Assembly: GCF_003046625.1 (NCBI RefSeq)
Contig: NZ_QAAD01000028.1
Span: forward strand, 1 to 45,892
From: Mangrovibacterium marinum
GTDB taxonomy: Bacteria > Bacteroidota > Bacteroidia > Bacteroidales > Prolixibacteraceae
DNA length: 45,892 nucleotides
Direction of reading: 5' to 3'
Under the pieces are notes generated by a model that made no database searches, was not told the origin of the DNA, and was given only the letters and a program-made list of their open reading frames with translations. Positions within the stretch are counted from its first letter, which is position 1. Every line of letters begins with the position of its first letter. Positions 38,551 to 45,892 of the stretch are shown piece after piece. The translations under genes were made by a program, and so were the position numbers.

Positions 38551-39159
38551 ATGTTTGAAAAACAAAATGAAATGTTAGAGCGTGAATCTGATCTTTTGAA
38601 TGGTCTTAAGAACGATGATGAAAATACTTTTAAAATCATTTTCAAAAGGTATTATTCACGTCTTTATTATTTTATTTTCGAATTTATTCCGTACGATGAT
38701 CTTGTTGAAAATGTGATTCAGGATACATTTTTAACCTTATGGAATAAACGTTATGACTTGGATGATGACACCAATTTCTCAGCCTACTTGTTTACAGTTG
38801 CCCGAAATAATTGTTTGTATCGTTTACGTAGCGAAAAGTACAGGAAAAAATTATTTGTAGAAGGTTCGGCAGATAGCATGGAACTGGAATTGAATGCCAG
38901 TATTTTATCTACAGTTGACACCTCTGTCTATGCTTTTCGGGAGATTGAACGAATTATTGAAGAAACCTTAGACCAGCTGCCGGCACAATGCAAAAATGTA
39001 TTTCTGCTTCGGATTAATGCTAAAAAGAACAAGGAAATTGCCGATGAGCTGAATATATCGGTAAAAGTAGTCGAAAAGCATGTCACAAAAGGGCTTAAGG
39101 TTTTTCGAAAGGCATTGAAAGATTATTTGCCGCTGATCGGTTATTTATTTACGTTGTAA
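38551..39159 (+). CDS. ECF-type RNA polymerase sigma factor
   Basis: A 202-residue sigma-70 factor of the ECF type. Region 2 (about 25-95) has FKIIFKRYYSRLYYFIFEFI and VIQDTFLTLWNKRYDL; region 4 (about 140-195) has LPAQCKNVFLLRINAKKNKE and the helix-turn-helix IADELNISVKVVEKHVTKGL. It should direct polymerase to promoters of the adjacent PUL when released by the FecR protein encoded next. The gene is strikingly AT-rich (a 60-base sample near 38,650 is about 25% GC). It is intact, unlike the sigma remnant at 1128. Confidence 0.95.
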   Translation: MFEKQNEMLERESDLLNGLKNDDENTFKIIFKRYYSRLYYFIFEFIPYDDLVENVIQDTFLTLWNKRYDLDDDTNFSAYLFTVARNNCLYRLRSEKYRKKLFVEGSADSMELELNASILSTVDTSVYAFREIERIIEETLDQLPAQCKNVFLLRINAKKNKEIADELNISVKVVEKHVTKGLKVFRKALKDYLPLIGYLFTL

Positions 39160-39175
39160 AAAAAATAGAGAGAGA

Positions 39176-39184
39176 GGGGGGGGG
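39176..39184. repeat. Nine-G homopolymer after an AG repeat
   Basis: A run of nine G residues follows a short (AG)n tract in the 64-base space between the sigma and anti-sigma genes, about 39 bases before the FecR start. Such runs can slip during replication. It lies outside both reading frames, so slippage could alter only leader length or translation of the anti-sigma gene. Confidence 0.8.
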
Positions 39185-39223
39185 AGGAGCGGCTTTCGTG
39201 CATTCTAATGTTAAACGAAATGC

Positions 39224-40228
39224 ATGAATAAGCTTGAGGACCTGATTGATTTAATTACCACGAATCTGGATTCGCCCGAAAAAGAGAAGCTGATCGCGGA
39301 AATTGAAAGAGAGCCGGATAAAAAGAAATTATATTCCCGATTAAAAACGACTTGGGCGTTAATTGCCTCTGAGCGGCAGATGTCGGACGCTAAGGTTGAA
39401 ACCTCCTATAAACAGGTAAGAGTTCAGTTGTCAAGAAACAGAGCACCCCGACTGATAAGTTTAGTCCGTTTAAAGTATGCAGCTTCAATTGCTTTACTCA
39501 TCGGGTTATCTGTTGTCATGTTCTATTGGGGACGATATAGTAAGTCCTGGGATGAAACGTTAGTCGTGAATTCAGTTATTGCTCCGAAAGGAGAAATCTC
39601 GAAAGTTATACTCCCGGATAGTACCGTTGTGTGGTTGAACTCGGGTACAACGTTGAAATACGACAATCATTTTGCTCTCGATAACAGGCGTTTGACAATC
39701 TATGGTCAAGCCTACCTTGCCGTGAAACGCAATGAAGACTTGCCTCTTGTAGTATCAACCGGACAGATAGATGTAAAGGTATTGGGAACCAAATTTGATG
39801 TCTGCGCATATCCGGAAGAAGATGACATTCAGGTCGTTCTTGAGTCGGGGAAGGTTGAGCTGTTGAGAAGCGAAGACCGGAGCGTACTTGACATGCTTAA
39901 GCCCGGTCAAATGGCCAAATACGATATCTTGAACCATAGACTTGCAATTGAAGACGTTCAGCCTAATACATATATGTCGTGGAAGGAAGGAGAACTTCTC
40001 TTTAAGGATGCTCCAATGTCCAATGTTATTAAAAGATTGGAACGTAGGTTCGACGTAGCCTTTGTTGTTAAAGATCCGGGGGTTTACCGATCTGTACTAA
40101 CCGGTAATTTCAGGACTGAAGGCTTAAAGGAAATTATGGAGTACATCCGGTTTTCTTGCCAAATTAATTATTCAATACAGAAAGACTCTGTTTCAAACAC
40201 TTCTACAATTATTCTTCAGTCGAAATAG
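39224..40228 (+). CDS. FecR-family anti-sigma factor
   Basis: A 334-residue inner-membrane anti-sigma factor. The N-terminal about 80 residues should bind the sigma factor in the cytoplasm; one membrane helix follows (about 82-102, AASIALLIGLSVVMFYWG). The periplasmic part has the FecR domain (about 115-220, VILPDSTVVWLNSGTTLKYD, VKVLGTKFDVCAYP) and a DUF4974 domain at the C-terminus (about 250-330, MSWKEGELLFKDAPMSNVIK). The last domain contacts the STN domain of a SusC-type receptor, which is present in the next gene. The order sigma, anti-sigma, STN-SusC, SusD is the standard trans-envelope signalling set. Confidence 0.95.
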   Translation: MNKLEDLIDLITTNLDSPEKEKLIAEIEREPDKKKLYSRLKTTWALIASERQMSDAKVETSYKQVRVQLSRNRAPRLISLVRLKYAASIALLIGLSVVMFYWGRYSKSWDETLVVNSVIAPKGEISKVILPDSTVVWLNSGTTLKYDNHFALDNRRLTIYGQAYLAVKRNEDLPLVVSTGQIDVKVLGTKFDVCAYPEEDDIQVVLESGKVELLRSEDRSVLDMLKPGQMAKYDILNHRLAIEDVQPNTYMSWKEGELLFKDAPMSNVIKRLERRFDVAFVVKDPGVYRSVLTGNFRTEGLKEIMEYIRFSCQINYSIQKDSVSNTSTIILQSK

Positions 40229-40285
40229 TCGTAAATCAAACTCAAAATAAAATAACAGCTTATGACCTAACAAACAGAAAATAAA

Positions 40286-40311
40286 AAAGGAGATGCGTCA
40301 ACATCTCCTTT
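40286..40311 (+). terminator. Perfect 10-base-pair hairpin between anti-sigma and SusC genes
   Basis: AAAGGAGATG at 40286-40295 and CATCTCCTTT at 40302-40311 pair perfectly around the loop CGTCAA. The 3' arm ends in TTT and then CC, so the U-tract is short. It could be a terminator or attenuator that separates low-level regulator transcription from high-level susC transcription. A direct repeat GCCGGTA follows in the SusC leader, about 20 bases apart. Confidence 0.6.
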
Positions 40312-40389
40312 CCATTGTGTCGCTGCCGGTAGTCGTCCAAAACAGCCGGTAACTAAACTTGAATTATAAATCCAAATCATGACAAATTT

Positions 40390-43300
40390 ATGAAAAAAAC
40401 GAATTGTCGAATGATTTCTTTAGCGTGTTCGCTTTGGAAATCAAAACTATTCAGAATTATGAGAATCATGTGTTTCTTGTTAATTGTGGGGATGGTTTCC
40501 GCTTTTGCGGAAAAAGCCCATTCTCAAGCTGTGCGGTTTAGTTTAAACTTGCGAAATGTCACGACCAAAACGGTACTTCAACAAATTGAAGAGCAGTCGC
40601 AATATTATTTTATTTACGATGCCTCGGTGGTTGATGTAGAACGAAAGACAAATATCTCTGCTGAAGATCAGTCGATTGTTGCTGTGTTGGATCAGCTGTT
40701 TAGTCAGACCGACGTGATTTATAAAATCAATGATCGGACTATTGCTCTGTCTTCCACTTCGATCCCGCAAAACGTTTCTCAAACAATTGGCGTGTCCGGG
40801 AAAGTTACAGGGGATGACGGTGTACCGCTGCCAGGGGTAACTGTTGTAGTAAAAGGTAGTACTAATGGTACAATTACAGATGCGGAAGGAAATTATAATA
40901 TTCCGCAAGTAGACGGTAATGGTATACTTCATTTTTCCTTTGTTGGAATGAAACCTCAGGATGTAAGTGTTCAGGGACGCACTGTTATCAACGTTGTAAT
41001 GGCAGAAGAAGCAATTGGCTTGGATGAAGTTGTTGCAATTGGATACGGAACACAAAGTCGGCAGAATCTAACCGGCTCTATTGCAAAAGTGTCTAACGAA
41101 ATACTCGAAAAAAAGCAGGTAAGTACCATTGAATCAGCTTTGCAGGGAGAGGTTGCTGGTGTGTCTGTTGTGAATAACGGAGGTCCTGGAGTTTCTCCGA
41201 CAGTTCGTATAAGGGGAATTGGCTCTGTTAACTTTAATGCCGATCCGCTATATGTTGTTGATGGCTTACCCGTAGGTAATTTGAACAACTTTGATATTAA
41301 AGATATGGAGTCTGTCACAGTTCTGAAGGATGCGGCGTCTGCTGCAATTTACGGCTCAAGAGCTGCGAATGGAGTCATTATTATCACGACCAAACAAGGA
41401 GCTCGTAACAATAAAATGACTGTTTCAGTGGATGCTTCTACTGGGATTCAGAAAGCCTGGAATATGCTGGACCTTTTAAATCGGGATGAATATCTTCAAT
41501 TTGGAACAGAACTCTTAACTAATGCCGGCGATGCAGCTCCTCCTCGTTTCTCCCAGATGAATGAACCGATATATGAAGGGACTACACAAACATTTGCCCA
41601 AACAGAAACCGACTGGCAGGATGAAATGTTTCGCACAGCTCCGATCTCTCAACTAAATGTCAATATATCAGGTGGTAATGATAAAATTCGTTTGTATACG
41701 TCATACGGAAGATTTTCGCAGAAAGGGATTATGCTTGGTACTGACTATAACCGACACAGCTTCAGAGTTAATACAGAAAGCAAGGTTAGTGACCGCATAA
41801 CTGTGGGAGAGAATGTGAAGGCAACTTACAGTGAAAGAAGCAATCAAAGAACCGATGGTGGGCGTACAATAGTAAAGCATATGGTCAATCAGGTGCCTTA
41901 TATCCCCGCATATGATCCAACGAAAACAGGCGGCTTTGGCGGACCTGAAACTGTTGACGGAAGTGATGCAGCTAATCCTTTGCGAATTGCGACTTTTGAA
42001 TCGGATAAAACAGATGTTGTGAATTTGCTGGGTAACGTGTTTGCAGAGGTAAGACTGACAGACTGGTTGAAATTTCGTTCCAGTGTTGGTATGGAATATA
42101 CTTCAGACCGAAATGTCATCAAATTACCAATTTACAACGAGGGATATAATCAGCGGGTTGATAATGAGTTAACAGATAACCGCTTCACCTACTTCTCGCC
42201 GATTTTTACGAATCAGCTAACCTTCAATCACGCTTTTGGTAATCATTTGATCAATGCAGTTCTTGTTTCTGAACAGCAGAAAACCAAGAGAACTGTTCTT
42301 AACGGCTACGGCAAACAGGCGACGAACGATCTTACTGAGTTAACCGGTTCTACTGCCCAAACAGTAGATGGTTACAAAGAGGAAACAGCATTGATTTCTT
42401 ACGCCGGCCGATTGAACTATTCGTTTGCCAACAAGTATTTATTTAATTTTTCAATCCGTCGTGACGGGTCGTCAGTATTTGCTCCTGGCAAGAAATGGGG
42501 TTATTTTCCGGGAGTCTCTGTTGGTTGGGTTATAAGTGAAGAAGGTTTTATGGACAACGTAAATGTCATTTCTAACCTTAAACTAAAAGCGAGTTACGGA
42601 ACCTTAGGTTTTAACGCAGTGGGAGCCTATCCATGGCAGTCTTCCATTTCTTCCAATACAACCGCAGTATTCAACAACAACTACGAGAATAATCCTGGTG
42701 CCTATTTCGATAAATTGCCCAACAAGGACTTGGAATGGGAGATCACCAAAATGACAAACTTTGGTTTTGATCTGGAACTGCTCGAGGGATCGGTATCTTT
42801 TTCTGCTGAGTATTTTGAGCGTAAAACAGACAACCTGATCGTAAATAACCCGTTGCCGACTTCAATGGGGTATGCCGTTAATCCTGCGACAAACATTGGT
42901 TCTATGAAAAACTGGGGATATGAATTCAATGCAGGATATCATAAAAGCTTCGGAGAACTCAATTTATCAGTAGACGGAAATATCAGCTTTGTTGATAATA
43001 AAGTTTTGAAACTGAGTACTGGACAACCTAATATCGATATGGGAGGTGTAACTTCAGACTATGGTGGTTATACGATTACCAGGACGCAAGAAGGTTACCC
43101 GATACAAGGTTTTTACGGTTGGGTGGTTGATGATATTTTCCAATCTCAACCTGAAATCGACGCGTTAAATGCAGATTCCGGCGGATTTTATCAGTCTGAG
43201 AGCACAGCTCCGGGGGATATCAAGTTTAAAGATATTAACGGACGCGATGCCAACGGAGAGCTCACCGGGAAACCTGATGGTAAAATTACAGATGATGACC

Positions 43301-43848
43301 GAACGTATATCGGGAGTTACTTGCCTGATTTTTCATACGGTGTCAATATTTTAGCTTCTTACAAAGGATTTGATATTTCAGTTGCGTTGCAGGGAGTACA
43401 AGGCAATGAAATTTACAACGGAACAAAAGTATTGACGCAAGGCATGATGCGCCTATTCAACATGGATAAAGCGGTGCTAAATGCTTGGACTCCTGAAAAT
43501 ACCAATACGGATATACCGAGAGCCGTTAATGGTGACCCTAACCACAATGCTCGAACTTCGGATCGTTTCGTGGAAGACGGATCTTATTTGCGAGTGAAGA
43601 ATCTGACGCTTGGTTACACATTCTCTCCGAACATGATGTCCTCGATATCGAAAGGAGCAGTTTCGTCACTTCGTCTCTACTTCACAGCTCAGAATCTACT
43701 CACTTTTACAAAATACAATGGTTACGACCCTGAGATTGGAGCATCGTCAACTTATTCTGGAACGAATGCAACCTTGCTTCAAGGTGTAGATTTTGGATTT
43801 TATCCGCAGCCAAGAACATTCATATTTGGAATTAACGTGTCATTTTAA
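40390..43848 (+). CDS. SusC-family TonB-dependent receptor with STN signalling domain (second PUL)
   Basis: An 1152-residue outer-membrane transporter. After a signal region (about 1-38, ending AEKAHSQ) comes an STN domain (about 47-120, TTKTVLQQIEEQSQYYFIYD), a carboxypeptidase-like domain (about 135-203, GVPLPGVTVVVKGSTNGTIT), the plug (about 215-337, DPLYVVDGLPVGN, VLKDAASAAIYGSRAANGVI) and a barrel ending GINVSF. The STN domain, absent from the SusC at 6860, is what transmits substrate binding to FecR. It imports the oligosaccharides that signal this locus, probably hemicellulose fragments given the upstream enzymes. Confidence 0.97.
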   Translation: MKKTNCRMISLACSLWKSKLFRIMRIMCFLLIVGMVSAFAEKAHSQAVRFSLNLRNVTTKTVLQQIEEQSQYYFIYDASVVDVERKTNISAEDQSIVAVLDQLFSQTDVIYKINDRTIALSSTSIPQNVSQTIGVSGKVTGDDGVPLPGVTVVVKGSTNGTITDAEGNYNIPQVDGNGILHFSFVGMKPQDVSVQGRTVINVVMAEEAIGLDEVVAIGYGTQSRQNLTGSIAKVSNEILEKKQVSTIESALQGEVAGVSVVNNGGPGVSPTVRIRGIGSVNFNADPLYVVDGLPVGNLNNFDIKDMESVTVLKDAASAAIYGSRAANGVIIITTKQGARNNKMTVSVDASTGIQKAWNMLDLLNRDEYLQFGTELLTNAGDAAPPRFSQMNEPIYEGTTQTFAQTETDWQDEMFRTAPISQLNVNISGGNDKIRLYTSYGRFSQKGIMLGTDYNRHSFRVNTESKVSDRITVGENVKATYSERSNQRTDGGRTIVKHMVNQVPYIPAYDPTKTGGFGGPETVDGSDAANPLRIATFESDKTDVVNLLGNVFAEVRLTDWLKFRSSVGMEYTSDRNVIKLPIYNEGYNQRVDNELTDNRFTYFSPIFTNQLTFNHAFGNHLINAVLVSEQQKTKRTVLNGYGKQATNDLTELTGSTAQTVDGYKEETALISYAGRLNYSFANKYLFNFSIRRDGSSVFAPGKKWGYFPGVSVGWVISEEGFMDNVNVISNLKLKASYGTLGFNAVGAYPWQSSISSNTTAVFNNNYENNPGAYFDKLPNKDLEWEITKMTNFGFDLELLEGSVSFSAEYFERKTDNLIVNNPLPTSMGYAVNPATNIGSMKNWGYEFNAGYHKSFGELNLSVDGNISFVDNKVLKLSTGQPNIDMGGVTSDYGGYTITRTQEGYPIQGFYGWVVDDIFQSQPEIDALNADSGGFYQSESTAPGDIKFKDINGRDANGELTGKPDGKITDDDRTYIGSYLPDFSYGVNILASYKGFDISVALQGVQGNEIYNGTKVLTQGMMRLFNMDKAVLNAWTPENTNTDIPRAVNGDPNHNARTSDRFVEDGSYLRVKNLTLGYTFSPNMMSSISKGAVSSLRLYFTAQNLLTFTKYNGYDPEIGASSTYSGTNATLLQGVDFGFYPQPRTFIFGINVSF

Positions 43849-43877
43849 TGTCGGTTAAACCCTTAAATTCAAAAAGT

Positions 43878-45413
43878 ATGAAAATTAAAATAGCATATAA
43901 AACAGCTTTCTTGCTGACCTTATTTTTAGCCGTGTCCTGCGATGAAAGCATTTTGGATCAGACAAATCCAAATCAATTTACAGTGGATCAGTATTACAAA
44001 GATGCCGACCAACTCACGGCTGCAACGAACGGAATCTATTCTGAGTTTTATGGAGCAGCGCTTTGGGGAAGGATGATGCAGTATTTCTGCGACGGACGAG
44101 CCGATGAGCATGTTCCGGGCGGAGGTCAATTGGAGACGCATAACCGTCAGTTGCTGGAGGGAACTTATGACAATGGAAACTACACGATTAGTGTGGTTTG
44201 GAGAGGACTCTACCGAATCATCCACCGGGCAAATGCAGTCATTCAGTTTGGACCTCAAATTGAAGAAATAGATGCCGCGGTACAAAAGCAACGGATTGCG
44301 GAAGCGAAATTTCTTCGGTCCTGGGCCTACTACTATTTGGTGGTGAATTGGGGGAAGATTCCGGTTTACACTGAAATTGCTCAGTCTCCGGGCGATGCAC
44401 AACCTCTTTCTGAAGAGTCAGTGGTATATCAGTTGTTGGAGACAGATTTGACAACGATTCAAAGTGATTTGGCTTGGAATTATACCGGAAGTGATGCTGG
44501 ACGTGCGAGCAAAGGAGCTGCGAAGTTATTGCTGGCTCGTGTCTATATGCACCAGGGGAAATATTCTGATGCTCGCGATGTGTTGGAGGATATTTATCAG
44601 AATGGTCCATATAGCCTGGTAGCTAACTATTCTGATAACTTCATGGAAGAAACAGAATATAATGACGAATCTATTTTCGAAATCGGCTTTGCCGGAACTG
44701 GCTTTACCTGGAGTGAGGATGGAAATTCATCCAATGCCCGATCAAATGTTATGTTCCAGGATTATAGTCCGGTAGCGTGGCGGAACTGCATTCCGGCGGA
44801 CAAGTTGTTGAACGATTTTGAACGACCCTATAAGGGGGATGCAAAGGAAGATCCGCGTTTGCATGCAACGGTTTATTTTTCGGGTGATACTTTCGGACCC
44901 GCTGAAAGTCCAATTGTACTTACTGATGAGATGCAAAACGGAAACTCTTCTCAATTTAACGGTGCTACAGTTAAGGCAAGTTGGAAAAAATACTCACCGA
45001 TGTACAAGTTAGACCCGGGTGGCTATTACACGTCTAATATCAATTACAGGAATATGCGTTATGCCGAGGTTTTGATTAAACTCGCAGAATGCGAAAACGA
45101 AATCGGCACCCAGGCCAAAGCAATCGAATATTTGAATGAAATCCGAGCCAGAGCGAGTGTCGATATGCCAGCTTACCCTACTGCAAACTATCCTTGCAAT
45201 AGTTACGATCAGGTAATGCGGGCTATAATGCACGAATCCTATGTCGAGTTTTCGGATGAAAAGCTGAGAGAACTGGAACTGGCAAGATGGCGGAAAAACA
45301 ACAAGTTCTCCACGCTAAATCCAGATCCGATTGATTATATCGTATCAGATCCGAGTAAAGCTTATTTGGTTTATCCAAATGAAGAGACAACTGCAAATAC
45401 AAACATCGATTAA
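43878..45413 (+). CDS. SusD-family outer-membrane lipoprotein (second PUL)
   Basis: ATG at 43878 is preferred because it gives a standard lipoprotein signal (MKIKIAYKTAFLLTLFLAVS then Cys21, followed by DES). An ATG at 43848 overlaps the SusC stop codon and would add ten residues before it. The 511-residue protein has the classic SusD layout: N-terminal TNPNQFTVDQYYKDADQLTA, helical TPR region (EAKFLRSWAYYYLVVNWGKI) and C-terminal EVLIKLAECENEIG, ARASVDMPAYP. It pairs with the STN-SusC to bind and import glycans. Its type is different from the SusD at 10093. Confidence 0.95.
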   Translation: MKIKIAYKTAFLLTLFLAVSCDESILDQTNPNQFTVDQYYKDADQLTAATNGIYSEFYGAALWGRMMQYFCDGRADEHVPGGGQLETHNRQLLEGTYDNGNYTISVVWRGLYRIIHRANAVIQFGPQIEEIDAAVQKQRIAEAKFLRSWAYYYLVVNWGKIPVYTEIAQSPGDAQPLSEESVVYQLLETDLTTIQSDLAWNYTGSDAGRASKGAAKLLLARVYMHQGKYSDARDVLEDIYQNGPYSLVANYSDNFMEETEYNDESIFEIGFAGTGFTWSEDGNSSNARSNVMFQDYSPVAWRNCIPADKLLNDFERPYKGDAKEDPRLHATVYFSGDTFGPAESPIVLTDEMQNGNSSQFNGATVKASWKKYSPMYKLDPGGYYTSNINYRNMRYAEVLIKLAECENEIGTQAKAIEYLNEIRARASVDMPAYPTANYPCNSYDQVMRAIMHESYVEFSDEKLRELELARWRKNNKFSTLNPDPIDYIVSDPSKAYLVYPNEETTANTNID

Positions 45414-45450
45414 AGACAGGTGATTGTTATCTGTTAATTAGAATCACCTT

Positions 45451-45487
45451 AAATTCCTGCAGACCTTACTCCGGTTTGCAGGAATTT
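45451..45487 (+). terminator. Strong hairpin after SusD
   Basis: AAATTCCTGCA at 45451-45461 pairs perfectly with TGCAGGAATTT at 45477-45487, and GACC/GGTT inside extends the stem to about 15 pairs with one G-U, leaving a loop of about seven bases. It lies 37 bases after the SusD stop. A long T-run is missing beyond the TTT of the 3' arm, but its place fits a terminator or an mRNA 3'-end stabiliser. Confidence 0.6.
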
Positions 45488-45671
45488 CACTGAGAGCTAA
45501 GCCCTTTTCTGTATCTGTGTTTGTTTACGGACTCGACAACAAGTCAATCCCGCCGAAATTATCTAAGATCAGAAATTCTTTGGCTGCATTTGAAATTCGA
45601 AATGAGAGGCAGAAGGTAATTTTAAGGAACATTTGGCTCAACTCTCAAAATCCTACATTAAACCAAATAAA

Positions 45672-45892
45672 ATGAAATTCCTAAGCTTACGATTCGGACT
45701 ATTCTTATTCCTATTTCTCATCGGCTCTCAGTTATTAGTCGCTCAAAAACTGCATAGCGACAATGGCGACGGTACCTACACCAATCCGGTAATTCCGGCC
45801 GATTTTCCCGATCCCGATGTCATTCGGGTTGATGATACCTACTACATGGTCAGCACCACCATGTGGGTGTTTCCCGGAGTAACCGTGCTGCA
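45672..45892 (+). CDS. GH43-family glycosidase, N-terminal part (cut by window end)
   Basis: An ATG at 45672 opens a frame that stays open to the window edge (73 full codons). It begins with a signal peptide (LFLFLFLIGSQLLVAQ) and then GTYTNPVIPADFPDPDVIRV and TYYMVSTTMWVFPG. The FPDPDVI motif with the base Asp and the YYMVST strand are the first blade of GH43 beta-xylosidases/arabinofuranosidases. It is a different GH43 group from the three CBM6-bearing genes. Its place after the hairpin indicates a new transcription unit in the same PUL and supports a xylan-type substrate. Confidence 0.85.
   Translation, partial: MKFLSLRFGLFLFLFLIGSQLLVAQKLHSDNGDGTYTNPVIPADFPDPDVIRVDDTYYMVSTTMWVFPGVTVL

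Overview
The window is a carbohydrate-degradation region of a Bacteroidetes genome. The evidence is SusC/SusD pairs, a hybrid two-component regulator, an ECF sigma/FecR pair, many lipoprotein signal peptides and tightly packed glycoside hydrolase (GH) genes, nearly all on the plus strand. The gene style fits class Bacteroidia; I cannot fix the genus. Base composition is mixed: most of the region looks near 45-50% GC, while the sigma factor near 38.6 kb is clearly AT-rich.

Layout. (1) 1-1666: a worn edge with a truncated tyrosine recombinase, an ECF sigma factor pseudogene with an internal stop, and the 5' end of an IS5-like transposase that cuts the sigma remnant. (2) 1667-15413: a compact polysaccharide utilization locus (PUL) with HTCS regulator, GH16 endo-glucanase lipoprotein, SusC, SusD, a surface glycan-binding lipoprotein and a GH3 beta-glucosidase. 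Its content matches known beta-1,3-glucan (laminarin-type) PULs. (3) 15535-38400: a long same-strand run of debranching and exo-acting enzymes: a CE1/SASA double esterase, retaining-type GH97, GH3 (beta-xylosidase type, PA14 insert), type-B carboxylesterase, two GH43-CBM6, GH31, a secreted DUF3237 protein, a second GH31 with PA14, a third GH43-CBM6, GH27, a chimeric GH97/carboxylesterase gene, and a second GH97. No endo-acting enzyme and no SusC/D lie inside it. (4) 38551-end: ECF sigma factor, FecR anti-sigma, an STN-bearing SusC, SusD, and the start of another secreted GH43, so the locus continues past the window.

Working model. The first PUL cuts beta-1,3-glucan at the surface (GH16), imports oligosaccharides (SusC/D plus binding protein) and finishes them with GH3 under HTCS control. 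The enzyme run of block 3 plus the transport module of block 4 look like a second PUL for a heavily substituted, esterified arabinoxylan-type hemicellulose: ester removal (CE1/SASA, carboxylesterase), arabinose/xylose removal (GH43, GH3), alpha-xylose (GH31) and alpha-galactose or beta-L-arabinopyranose (GH27, GH97). The substrate assignment is inference from family membership.

Most unusual points: an in-frame chimera joining a GH97 N-terminus to the C-terminal third of a carboxylesterase (35658-36422); a secreted DUF3237 protein between two GH31 genes; a fused double esterase; a nine-G tract between sigma and anti-sigma genes; and a dead sigma factor next to a live HTCS regulator. I found no CRISPR array, tRNA or rRNA.
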